A stretch of 64,000 nucleotides of DNA from DASZTU01 sp035493835 (lineage in GTDB: Bacteria; Pseudomonadota; Alphaproteobacteria; Rhizobiales; Devosiaceae): assembly GCA_035493835.1 (NCBI GenBank), contig DATJHO010000119.1, positions 1 through 64,000 of the forward strand, in the 5' to 3' direction. The position numbers and the translations under genes are program-made. Positions 26,964 through 34,265 of this stretch are shown here, piece by piece (the stretch's first letter is position 1; each line of letters opens with the position of its first letter). Below the pieces are notes generated by a model that saw only the letters and a list, made by a program, of their open reading frames with translations, ran no database searches and was not told the DNA's origin.

Positions 26964-27245
26964 TCAGTTTTGGCTGGCGCGACGCTTGGCCGTGGTCGGC
27001 GAGAGCGGCTGGGATTGCTCGGTCGTCGGGCACGCATTGCCCTCGGAGAGGCCCGAGCTATATCTCTGCATTTCCCGGCCGGGCTGCACCGAAGACGAGT
27101 GAGGGGCGAGGGGGGACTCCGAAAGAGTCGGAGGCGTCGCCTGCCCCGGGTTCAAACAACCCATTGCGAACGCCGATCCTGTGGACACGGCGGCCAAACC
27201 GAGCGTCGTCACCGCAATCCAGGCAAGCAAAGAAATTTTGCGCAT
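26964..27245 (-). CDS. Small secreted protein, family 2, copy 1 (divergent)
   Basis: 93 residues. A signal peptide (RKISLLAWIAVTTLGLAAV, cleavage near AFA-M) precedes CLNPG near the mature start and SEGNAC about 45 residues later, the same two-cysteine frame as the other family-2 genes. After the second Cys it lacks the SHPN and His-rich end of its relatives and finishes in AKRRASQN. Its promoter matches those of family 1 rather than the other family-2 genes. Function unknown. Confidence 0.6.
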   Translation of the reverse strand: MRKISLLAWIAVTTLGLAAVSTGSAFAMGCLNPGQATPPTLSESPLAPHSSSVQPGREMQRYSSGLSEGNACPTTEQSQPLSPTTAKRRASQN

Positions 27246-27420
27246 TGTTATTCATCCATAAATATGGAGTCCAGTGCAAACCGCCTTGTGGCCAATAAAT
27301 CTTCTGCCGCGGCAATATATGCAGCATCCGTTATTGGTATATAAGGTCAGCTGGGGCTGCCGACTTCTTTAGACAAACCCCATGGCGCAGTGGATAGGCT
27401 TGCCGACATGCTGAGGCAAG
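27246..27420 (-). promoter_or_regulatory. Promoter and about 150-nt leader of family-2 copy 1
   Basis: CTTGCC (27415-27420), 17 bases, CTATCC (27392-27397) on the minus strand; TGGGGTTTGTCTAAAGAAGT lies near the predicted start of transcription. GTAACTTGCC upstream is shared with the promoter at 26605. Confidence 0.65.
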
Positions 27421-27524
27421 TTACAAGACGCTTTTGTTTCCGAAATTTTTCGTAACAATTCCGCAATATGACGTTTGCGTGAATGGACGTGAGCAAAAAT
27501 GTGAGCCTGGCGAGCAGAAATGAC

Positions 27525-27557
27525 AACGGCCGGATCGGATGATCCGATCCGACCGTT
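27525..27557 (-). terminator. Hairpin after family-2 copy 2
   Basis: A 14-bp stem with one mismatch (27525-27538 with 27544-27557), about 45 bases after the stop at 27603 on the minus strand; a short T-containing tract follows. Confidence 0.6.
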
Positions 27558-27602
27558 TGTCAGCTATGCCCGGGGCGCCGAGGCCGCCTCGAGAATGTGC
27601 GT

Positions 27603-27923
27603 TTAGCGGTGGCTATGGCTGGAGTGGTGGTGAGGCTGGTGCGTCGGGGAGTGCATCTCGTTCGGGTGGCTCCTCAGCGTATCGTAGTCGGCAACGTTGT
27701 AGTCAGGCGAAAGACCGCACCTGTTCCCCAGGGCCAGTTCCTCCTGGACACCCATCCGATCGTAGCCGGCTCCCCGGTTCGGGGCCATGTCGTCGTGAGT
27801 CAGCGACAGCGGTGTCACGGACGCCGGGTTAAGGCAGGTCGCCGCGAATGCGGTCCCGCTGGAGATCGTCGCCAATCCGATGGCGGCAAAGGCCAGGCTG
27901 GCGAGGGTGATGAACTTAGGCAT
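27603..27923 (-). CDS. Small secreted protein, family 2, copy 2 (His-rich tail)
   Basis: 106 residues. A signal peptide (PKFITLASLAFAAIGLATI, cleavage near AFA-A), then TCLNPASVTPLSLTHDDMAP, ALGNRC, and a C-terminus LRSHPNEMHSPTHQPHHHSS with eight or more histidines. The His-rich tail might bind metal, which is only an inference. Between the cysteines the protein is polar and low in predicted structure. Function unknown. Confidence 0.7.
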   Translation of the reverse strand: MPKFITLASLAFAAIGLATISSGTAFAATCLNPASVTPLSLTHDDMAPNRGAGYDRMGVQEELALGNRCGLSPDYNVADYDTLRSHPNEMHSPTHQPHHHSSHSHR

Positions 27924-28045
27924 ATTCTATCCTTCTGGTCGTAATTTTCGGCAGGGCTATCCACCCTCGGGGAAAGTACTCCTTCCCCCGCAGCAAGTTG
28001 TTCGCTAGTCCGAAGGCTTGTCGGCCGGGATCGGCCGACCCATAG
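27924..28045 (-). promoter_or_regulatory. Leader of family-2 copy 2 with a strong hairpin
   Basis: GTCGGCCG (28020-28027) and CGGCCGAC (28032-28039) pair perfectly around GGAT. The adjoining minus-strand CTATGG (28040-28045) occupies the -10 position of the sister genes, but no good -35 is seen. Confidence 0.4.
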
Positions 28046-28167
28046 GTCTCATCCCTGGCAGTTCGTGCCTTGGAAGATATCCGCCAAGTAAGAAATACTG
28101 GTAGCGTTGCTACCGGAGGGTGGATGTTTTGTTAAACGTTGTTTAGCTGGAAACAAACAACCTCACC

Positions 28168-28192
28168 GTCAAGTCAAGTCAAGTCAAGTCAA
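28168..28192. repeat. Simple tandem repeat (GTCAA)5
   Basis: Five exact copies of GTCAA between the leader of copy 2 and the end of copy 3, about 245 bases from the nearest start codon. Confidence 0.95.
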
Positions 28193-28364
28193 GCCATGTC
28201 GAGGTCGCGGGAGCGACCTCGGCATTGGGCATGATAGCGATGCAGTTGGAGTGATAGGCGCGGCTGCTGGGCCGGCTGCTGCAAAGGGCCCGCATTGGGC
28301 GCCCTTCGCCAAACTGGCATGTCTGACTTGCGGCTGTCGTTCTCAGCTAAGGGGCGGGCGCCTC

Positions 28365-28658
28365 TTAGCCGCGGTTGTGTTGGTGGTAATCCGATTCATT
28401 CGGATGGGTGTCGTAACCAGTCGCGGCGGTGCTGTAGGATTCCGGAGTGACATTGCACTGGTTGCCCTGGGACAGTTCTTCCTGACGGCTCATGCGGTTG
28501 TTGTTGCCGGCTTCGTGCGGATCGAGCGTGCTGCTAGTCATCGACAGGTCCGACGTATCGGCCGGGTTGAGGCAGGCGGCGATCGCCGAGCCGCCGGAGA
28601 TCGTGGCAAATCCAACAACGGCAACGGCCAGGCTGGCAAGGGTGGTGAGCTTCGACAT
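28365..28658 (-). CDS. Small secreted protein, family 2, copy 3
   Basis: 97 residues. A signal peptide (SKLTTLASLAVAVVGFATI, cleavage near AIA-A), then CLNPADTSDLSMTSSTLDPH, SQGNQC, and the end THPNESDYHQHNRG. It is the closest relative of copy 4 (29135): they share signal peptide, CLNPADTS, GNQC and HNRG end, and even the flanking DNA is alike. ATG 28658 has AAGGAA upstream. Function unknown. Confidence 0.72.
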   Translation of the reverse strand: MSKLTTLASLAVAVVGFATISGGSAIAACLNPADTSDLSMTSSTLDPHEAGNNNRMSRQEELSQGNQCNVTPESYSTAATGYDTHPNESDYHQHNRG

Positions 28659-28857
28659 TTGGTTTTCCTTCTAAGTCTAAATTTCGGCAACAGAATCCAC
28701 GGTCGAGGGAAGGGTGTCCTTCCGCCCGCTGCAGGGTTTTCCGTTGATCCGATTGCGGTCGACCGACATTGGCCGAGCCTGGATTTCTGCCTTGGCTGTA
28801 CTAGCCGTAGGAGGCATCCACTGGGGCCATATAGGTCCCCCAGGTGGGACGAAACAG
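28659..28857 (-). promoter_or_regulatory. Promoter and about 165-nt leader of family-2 copy 3
   Basis: CTGTTT (28852-28857), 17 bases, CTATAT (28829-28834) on the minus strand. The leader holds a TCGACCG / TGGCCGA hairpin and a long block nearly identical to that before copy 4. Confidence 0.62.
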
Positions 28858-29134
28858 GGCCGCTCAGCTTAAAGTTTGTTAAGTCAACGGCAGGGTCTGG
28901 GTCATGTTCGGCTATTCGGACGAGGGGGGAAAGCCGGGGTCTCGGAAGCGATTCCGAACCGGCAGATCCGCCTGGTTGAGACGTGCGACACCGCAATCAG
29001 AGGAGCGAGTTTGGTCTGGAGGCTCGGGATGGCCCGTCGGGCCGCCTCGCGAGACGGTCGGCCTTAGCCGCCGCTCACAACTCTGGGATCTCTGACTTGC
29101 GGCCGTCGCTCAGTGTCGAAAGGGCGGACGCCCC

Positions 29135-29431
29135 TCAGCCGCGGTTGTGCTCGTGGTAGCCGGACTCGTTCGGATGGGAGTTGAGGGTGTCTGCGGCGCT
29201 GGTGCTGTAGGTCGCCTGCGCGAGGTCGCACTGGTTGCCCTGCGCCAATTCGGCCTGGCGAACGAGGCGCTGGTGGCTGCCTTCTTCGTTCGGAGCCAAA
29301 AGGCTGCTGGTCATCGAGAGGTTCGACGTATCGGCGGGATTGAGGCAAGCCGCGATCGCCGAGCTGCCGGACATCGTGGCAAATCCGACAACGGCAACGG
29401 CCAAGCTGGCGACGGTAGTGAACTTTGACAT
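29135..29431 (-). CDS. Small secreted protein, family 2, copy 4
   Basis: 98 residues. A signal peptide (SKFTTVASLAVAVVGFATM, cleavage near AIA-A), CLNPADTSNLSMTSSLLAPN, AQGNQC and SHPNESGYHEHNRG. Only scattered changes from copy 3. ATG 29431 is preceded by AAGGAGAAA. Separate promoter. Function unknown. Confidence 0.72.
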   Translation of the reverse strand: MSKFTTVASLAVAVVGFATMSGSSAIAACLNPADTSNLSMTSSLLAPNEEGSHQRLVRQAELAQGNQCDLAQATYSTSAADTLNSHPNESGYHEHNRG

Positions 29432-29628
29432 TTGGTTTCTCCTTCTTCATCTAATTTCGGCAACAGAAAACACGCTCAGTGAAGGGATGTCCCTCCGCCG
29501 TTGCAGGGTTTTCCGTTGATCCGAAGGTGGTCGACCGACATTGGCCGAGCCTGGATTTCCGCCTTGGCTCTTTCGCCGTGGAAGGCATCCACAGGGGCCA
29601 TATAGGTCCCCGATTAGCGACGAAACAG
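29432..29628 (-). promoter_or_regulatory. Promoter and about 160-nt leader of family-2 copy 4
   Basis: CTGTTT (29623-29628), 17 bases, CTATAT (29600-29605) on the minus strand, exactly as for copy 3. GTTGATCCG and the GACCGACATTGGCCGAGCC block recur in the leader. Confidence 0.62.
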
Positions 29629-29760
29629 GGCCGTTCAGCTTAAAGTTTGTTAAGTCAGCGGAAGGGGCCTGGTCATGTTCGGCCATTCGGTGGGGAACAA
29701 AGCCGGGGTCTCAGAAGCGATCCCGGCCTGGTTTGGTCAGCGCTGTTCAGCGCCGCGCCG

Positions 29761-30045
29761 TTAGTTGCGATCGCCGTCGCGATGAACCTGGTTCGGATGG
29801 CTGCGCAGCTGGTCGGGATTGCTGTAGCTCGGCAGGTCGCCCGAGGTGCTCAGGCTCTGCTCGGTGATCCCGGAGGTGTTGCTCGCGACATCATAGGCGT
29901 AGTTGGCATTCATGGTGTTCTGGGTCAGCGAGAGGACTGGCCTATTTGCCTGGTTGAGGGTTGCGGCGACCGCCGACCCGGCGGGGACTGCAACGAAACC
30001 GATAGCGGCAAGGGCCAGGCTGGCGACGATAGTGGACTTAGCCAT
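29761..30045 (-). CDS. Small secreted protein, family 2, copy 5 (no cysteines)
   Basis: 94 residues. A signal peptide (AKSTIVASLALAAIGFVAV, cleavage near AVA-A), then TLNQANRPVLSLTQNTM and the end LRSHPNQVHRDGDRN. Both conserved cysteines are absent: CLNPA has become TLNQA and no GNxC is present, though LxLT and SHPN are kept. ATG 30045 has AAGGAAAG upstream; the longer frame before it is not credible. Function unknown. Confidence 0.68.
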   Translation of the reverse strand: MAKSTIVASLALAAIGFVAVPAGSAVAATLNQANRPVLSLTQNTMNANYAYDVASNTSGITEQSLSTSGDLPSYSNPDQLRSHPNQVHRDGDRN

Positions 30046-30219
30046 TTTTCTTTCCTTCATAAGCAAATCTCGGAAATGAAATTCAGCACGGGGGAAGGGT
30101 GCTTCCGCCCGTTTGACGCTGTTTTCGTTGATCCGAGGGTGGTCGGCCGGGAGCGGCCGATCCGTGAACCTTCCTCGTTGGCGGTAGCGCCGGAGGAAGC
30201 ATCCACAGCACCCATATAG
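30046..30219 (-). promoter_or_regulatory. Leader and -10 element of family-2 copy 5
   Basis: CTATAT (30214-30219) sits the same distance from the start as in copies 3 and 4. Within the leader TCGGCCG (30143-30149) pairs with CGGCCGA (30154-30160). The -35 is unclear. Confidence 0.5.
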
Positions 30220-30379
30220 GTGCAGGAATCCGAATGACCGTAAGTGTTTTGGGAAACAGTCTGTTTCGTCACAAACCCGCAACAATTTCGGCTAGCGGTT
30301 ACGAAAATGCAAAGGTCGGCTTGCCCAAGCCGGTCGGGCCCAATTTCGAGCGCGAAGAGGCGATTCGTGGGTGCCAAGA

Positions 30380-30424
30380 GCGTTTCCAGGAAAAGTGGCC
30401 ACCACTTTTCCGCTTCGGAAACGC
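30380..30424. repeat. Palindrome with AAAAGTGG core
   Basis: Outer arms GCGTTTCC and GGAAACGC, inner arms GGAAAAGTGG and CCACTTTTCC. A related palindrome lies at 37244 before flgK. This type is frequent in Hyphomicrobiales intergenic DNA. Confidence 0.8.
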
Positions 30425-30443
30425 GACATGACAAAGAGTTGGA

Positions 30444-30479
30444 GAGCGTTCAGCGTTTCGATGAAACGGTGAACGGCTC
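30444..30479 (-). terminator. Hairpin at the end of the YcjX/YcjF-type operon
   Basis: An imperfect stem (GAGCGTTCAGCGTTTC against GAAACGGTGAACGGCTC) with a three-base loop begins at the stop codon of the gene at 30479. It is repeat-like and has no U-tract. Confidence 0.5.
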
Positions 30480-31492
30480 TAGCGCCCGGCGTTGGCCACT
30501 TTCACCAGTTCGGGGATAAAGTCGCGGACTTGGGGTTGCCGCTCGGTTTCGAAGGGCAGGGGGCGAACGACGCGCATTGCGGCGATGCCGACGCGCACCG
30601 TCATCAATCCGTTGACGACGCCCTCGCCCAGCCGTTGCGAAAGGCGGGCCGCAAGCCCTTGCCCGACGAGCTGTTCGACGAGCCCATCGGTCAGCACCAG
30701 GCCGCCGGTCACGGCAAGGTGACTCAGCACCGCACCGGTTAGCCGCCAGAAGCCGAAAAAGCCGGGCCGGGCGCCGTAGAGCGCAGCAATGGCGCCCGCA
30801 AGCCTGACGCTCTCGAAGATCACGAAGCCGACATCGACCAGCGCTCGTGGCGATACTGCCGTCACCAGCGCCACGCGCCGGGCCGACGCGGCGGTCAATG
30901 CCCGCGCGCGGGCGTCGAGCGGACTCATTAGCGTGCGCTCGGCGAAGCGGACGATTTCGCCCCCATCGAAAATCTCGGCAGCGTGGGCGGAAAGATCTTG
31001 CCGGGCCCGAGCCAGGTCGGGACGGCCGGCATAGAGGGCCGCAAGTTCACGTTCGATGGACTGCCCGCCCTGGCGCTTGTCGCTGATAAGCACTTCGGCG
31101 GCGCGATGGCGGAGGCTATCCAGCGTCTTCAACCGGCGGACAGCCCAGAACTCCCGGATGATCACGACCAGGACGGCGAGGCAGAAGGCCGCCAGTAGCG
31201 CCACGCCGGCCCAGCCGAGCCAGGCGTAGCGGGCGAAGAGGTCTGCGATCAGCCGGTCCGCCATCAGCCAAAGACCGAGTGAAACCAGCAACCCGCCGGC
31301 GCTCCAGGCGATGCGCCCGAGCCAGCCCATGCCCTTGGGCAGCGAGGCGGGCTCGATCTCGTCGGGGCCGGCGTCGAAATCCGGTTCGGTCTCGGCCAGC
31401 TCGACAGCCGCCGGCACAAATGCCTTCGGGCTGCGCGGCTCTTCAGCAGGCCGGGGAGCATCGGCAATTGGGCGGGCGAAGGGATCGGTCAT
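30479..31492 (-). CDS. YcjF-type (TIGR01620/DUF697) membrane protein
   Basis: 337 residues. A Pro/Glu-rich cytosolic N-terminus, two transmembrane helices at about 65-115 (WSAGGLLVSLGLWLMAD and GWAGVALLAAFCLAVLVVII), and a C-terminal DUF697 domain with further hydrophobic helices (FGFWRLTGAVLSHLAVTGG). The start codon overlaps the stop of the YcjX-type gene as ATGA. The pair occurs together in many proteobacteria, often under envelope-stress control; the molecular role is not established. Confidence 0.85.
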   Translation of the reverse strand: MTDPFARPIADAPRPAEEPRSPKAFVPAAVELAETEPDFDAGPDEIEPASLPKGMGWLGRIAWSAGGLLVSLGLWLMADRLIADLFARYAWLGWAGVALLAAFCLAVLVVIIREFWAVRRLKTLDSLRHRAAEVLISDKRQGGQSIERELAALYAGRPDLARARQDLSAHAAEIFDGGEIVRFAERTLMSPLDARARALTAASARRVALVTAVSPRALVDVGFVIFESVRLAGAIAALYGARPGFFGFWRLTGAVLSHLAVTGGLVLTDGLVEQLVGQGLAARLSQRLGEGVVNGLMTVRVGIAAMRVVRPLPFETERQPQVRDFIPELVKVANAGR

Positions 31493-32943
31493 CTGAGCCA
31501 ATCTCCGATGAGGAAGTCGAGGGCTCGGTCGAAGCGAATATGGGGCAGCACGAAGGCGCCCTCGGCATTGCGCTCGAGTTTTTGGGGCGGCTCGAAGCGC
31601 ATGAATTTCAGCTTTACCGGCCGATCATCCTCCAGAACCGACTCCGGATCTTCGGGCAAGTCACCGGGAAACAGCGCGATTTCACCGCTGCCGTCAAAAG
31701 TCTGATCGTCGAGCCGCTCACCCGGCATCGGCGTGCCGATGATGACGTTTACGGGCCGGCCGCCCTCCGTAACGGTGCCCTCGCGCGTGGCCCTGATGGC
31801 GGCGAGAGCCAGCGAGCGCGTCTCCGCGCCGGCGAAGCGGGCGCGGCGGGCGGCGTTGGCAACGAGCCGGTTGAGGATTGCCTCCAGCCGATCGTGCGAG
31901 GTCGAATGCACGTGGTCGGCCTTGGTCGCCGCAAACAGGATGCGATCGATGCGCCGCGAGACCAGCCGCGACAAGGGGCTGTTCTCGCCCTGCCGGAAGG
32001 CCGCGAGTATCTGGGTCAGCGCCGTCTCGAGATCGCGCACCGCGTCTGGCCCGGCGTTCAGGGCGCGCAACGTATCCACCAGCACGATCTGGCGATCGAG
32101 CCGGGCAAAATGATCGCGAAAGAACGGGCGGACGACGATGTCCTTGTAGGCCTCATAGCGCCGCTCGAGCATGGCGTAGAGGCTGGAATGACGCACGGGC
32201 CCGGACGGCGGCGGCAGCGGCGCAAAGGTCAGGGCGGGCGAGCCTTCGAGATCACCGGGCAGCAGGAAGCGGCCGGGGGGGAGGGTGGAGAGCGCCCGGC
32301 CATCGACGCGGCTTTCACGCAAATAGCGGGTGAAGGCGGCAGCCAGCGCCTCGGCCGCGACGTCGGTCGCTTCGGCCGCCATGTCCGTCGCGGCAAGTGC
32401 CGCGAGGAATGGCCCGGCTTCAGCGGCCGCGGCCGGGCGCTGCGCCCGATCGAGGGCTTCTGCGCTCCATTCTGCAAAGCTCAGGGAAAGGAGCGGCAGG
32501 TCGAGCAGCCATTCGCCGGGATAGTCGACGATATCGAGATTGAGCATCGAGGGGCCGCGCATGCCGGAGAGCCAGCGGCGGCTTTGATATTTCAGCGTCA
32601 AGCGGAGCTGGGAGATGCGGCGGGTCGATTCCGGCCAATTCGGCGGCTTCCCCGTGAGCGCCTCGAGGTGCTGCTCATAGGCGAAACGGGGAACGCTCGC
32701 ATCCGGATATTCGGCGAGCTTTGCACCGACGAAGCGCCCTTCCGTCAGCGGCGCAAAGCCTGGCAGGCGCCCGCCCGTCAGCAGGTTGTGCACGAGCGCG
32801 GTGATGAAAATGGTCTTGCCGGCACGGCTAAGGCCGGTAACCCCTAGCCGCAAGGTGGGGGTAAAGGCGCCGGTCGCGGCATCGGCGAGATTGGCCAGCG
32901 CGATCCCCAGTTCGTCGGCAAGACTGGTCGGTGCTCGCGGCAT
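31489..32943 (-). CDS. YcjX-family (DUF463) P-loop protein
   Basis: 484 residues. Seen: Walker A GLSRAGKT at about 37-44, the DxxG-like VDYPGEWLLDLPLL and TKADHV, a nucleotide-specificity motif near residue 360. It is a predicted GTPase-like protein coupled to the membrane partner downstream. Start choice is uncertain: ATG 32943 has GGGGAG three bases upstream and gives the usual N-terminus; ATG 32958 would add five residues. Confidence 0.85.
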   Translation of the reverse strand: MPRAPTSLADELGIALANLADAATGAFTPTLRLGVTGLSRAGKTIFITALVHNLLTGGRLPGFAPLTEGRFVGAKLAEYPDASVPRFAYEQHLEALTGKPPNWPESTRRISQLRLTLKYQSRRWLSGMRGPSMLNLDIVDYPGEWLLDLPLLSLSFAEWSAEALDRAQRPAAAAEAGPFLAALAATDMAAEATDVAAEALAAAFTRYLRESRVDGRALSTLPPGRFLLPGDLEGSPALTFAPLPPPSGPVRHSSLYAMLERRYEAYKDIVVRPFFRDHFARLDRQIVLVDTLRALNAGPDAVRDLETALTQILAAFRQGENSPLSRLVSRRIDRILFAATKADHVHSTSHDRLEAILNRLVANAARRARFAGAETRSLALAAIRATREGTVTEGGRPVNVIIGTPMPGERLDDQTFDGSGEIALFPGDLPEDPESVLEDDRPVKLKFMRFEPPQKLERNAEGAFVLPHIRFDRALDFLIGDWLR

Positions 32944-33060
32944 CAGCTCCCCGCGCATGTTGGATGAGCGAAGGTAGGGCCCGGGCAGCAGATTGCAAGC
33001 GCTGCCTACGGGTAGGCGCTCGGGGCTGGGGTGGGTCCACCCGTGTGCCAATAGCACCAC

Positions 33061-33142
33061 GTCATCCTCGCGAAGGCGGGAATCCCCGTCTAGCGCCGCT
33101 GCTCGGGACGATAACGGAGATCCCCGCCTTCGCGGGGATGAC
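33061..33142. repeat. Palindromic repeat pair (CATTCCCGCGAAGGCGGG type)
   Basis: Inverted copies at 33061-33090 and 33112-33142, between metA and the YcjX-type gene. Same family as 23191 and 60091. Confidence 0.85.
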
Positions 33143-33209
33143 CTGGGGATATAGCCACAACACAGTTGCCGGCTTCCTTCGGGATGATGCTTGCGAAGGG
33201 GCGCCGCCC

Positions 33210-34127
33210 CTAACTCCGCATCGCGATCTTCGCCATCTCGTACGGCGTCGTCTGGTAGATCTCGTTGACCCAGTTCTGGAACAGCAGATGGGCATGGCTG
33301 CGCCAGCGGTTTTCCGGCACGGCGGTGGTGTCGCCGTTAGGGAAGAGGTTTATCGGCTGCGGGGTATCGAGGCCGGCCTTGATGTCGCGCTCATACTCGT
33401 CGGCCAGCGAGCGGTTGTCATATTCCCAGTGGTTGAGCATGTGCACCGCCCGATGTTTCGGGTCGTCCAGCAGGCAGATACCGATCTCCTCGTTGTCGAT
33501 CAGGACCTCGAGGTCAGGGCCAAGGCTCTGGCGGTCGATGTCGTTGTAGCGCGAAACCGGCACCATGGGGTTGTCGGAAAGGCCGCGCAGCCAAACCGAT
33601 CCGGGCTTCGTGATTTTGTGCCGGAAGACGCCGAACACCTTTTTCGGCATGCGATAGCGCCGCACGCCGTGAAAATGGTGCAGCGCCGCCTGTGCGCCCC
33701 AGCAGATGAACATGGTGCGGTGCACATTGGTCTGCGTCCAGTCGAGGATGTCGAGCATCTCCGGCCAGTAGCGCACCTCCTCGAACGGCATGTGGGCGAT
33801 GGGTGCGCCGGTGACGATAAAGCCGTCGAACTTCTCCCGGCGCACCTCTTCCCAGGTCTTGTAGAAGGTCTTCAGGTAGTCTTCCGAGGTGTGCTTGGAC
33901 TTGTGGTCGGTGATGCGCACCAGCGTCAGATCGACCTGCAGCGGGGTCGCCCCGATCAGCCGGCTGAACTGCGTCTCGGTGCGTTCCTTGTTGGGCATCA
34001 GGTTGAGCAGCCCGATCGAGAGCGGCCGGATGTCCTGGCGGGCGGCGCGGGTAGAATCCATCACCACCACGCCTTCGGCCTCTAGCGTCTTGCGGGCGGG
34101 CAGATTGTCGGGAATGCGTATCGGCAT
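33210..34127 (-). CDS. metA: Homoserine O-acyltransferase (MetA/MetAS)
   Basis: 305 residues. It acylates homoserine in methionine synthesis. Seen: LLNLMPNKERTETQFSRLIG, catalytic Cys142 in FICWGAQA, and the His-Glu pair in MLNHWEYD (233 and 235). Position 111, which sets acetyl (Glu) or succinyl (Gly) donor choice in studied enzymes, is Ala (GAPIAHMPFEEV). A small residue suggests room for succinyl-CoA, but that is inference. No SAM-II riboswitch was recognised in the 135 bases upstream. Confidence 0.93.
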   Translation of the reverse strand: MPIRIPDNLPARKTLEAEGVVVMDSTRAARQDIRPLSIGLLNLMPNKERTETQFSRLIGATPLQVDLTLVRITDHKSKHTSEDYLKTFYKTWEEVRREKFDGFIVTGAPIAHMPFEEVRYWPEMLDILDWTQTNVHRTMFICWGAQAALHHFHGVRRYRMPKKVFGVFRHKITKPGSVWLRGLSDNPMVPVSRYNDIDRQSLGPDLEVLIDNEEIGICLLDDPKHRAVHMLNHWEYDNRSLADEYERDIKAGLDTPQPINLFPNGDTTAVPENRWRSHAHLLFQNWVNEIYQTTPYEMAKIAMRS

Positions 34128-34212
34128 TTTGTCACGTTCTCTGAGAGCGGCGCGCTCGTTCAGGCAGCCATGACTGCGCGGGCGGTGAGGCCCCGGGCAG
34201 GGTAGGCAGATT

Positions 34213-34265
34213 TGAGCCCTCGCGGCCGCGGCAAGCGCTGGAAAACCTCGAGCCGGGAGGGCTCA
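34213..34265. repeat. Inverted repeat at the end of the ATPase gene
   Basis: Perfect nine-base arms TGAGCCCTC (34213-34221) and GAGGGCTCA (34257-34265), the second overlapping the stop codon. It may act as an attenuated terminator between the ATPase gene and metA. Confidence 0.5.

Noticed and set aside
26587..27102. 171-codon plus-strand frame in the small-protein array
   Set aside because: It overlaps the promoter at 26582 and a better-supported minus-strand gene; composition is Arg/Ser/Pro-rich.
34128..34262. Possible SAM-II riboswitch before metA
   Set aside because: No match to the conserved pseudoknot sequence was found by eye.
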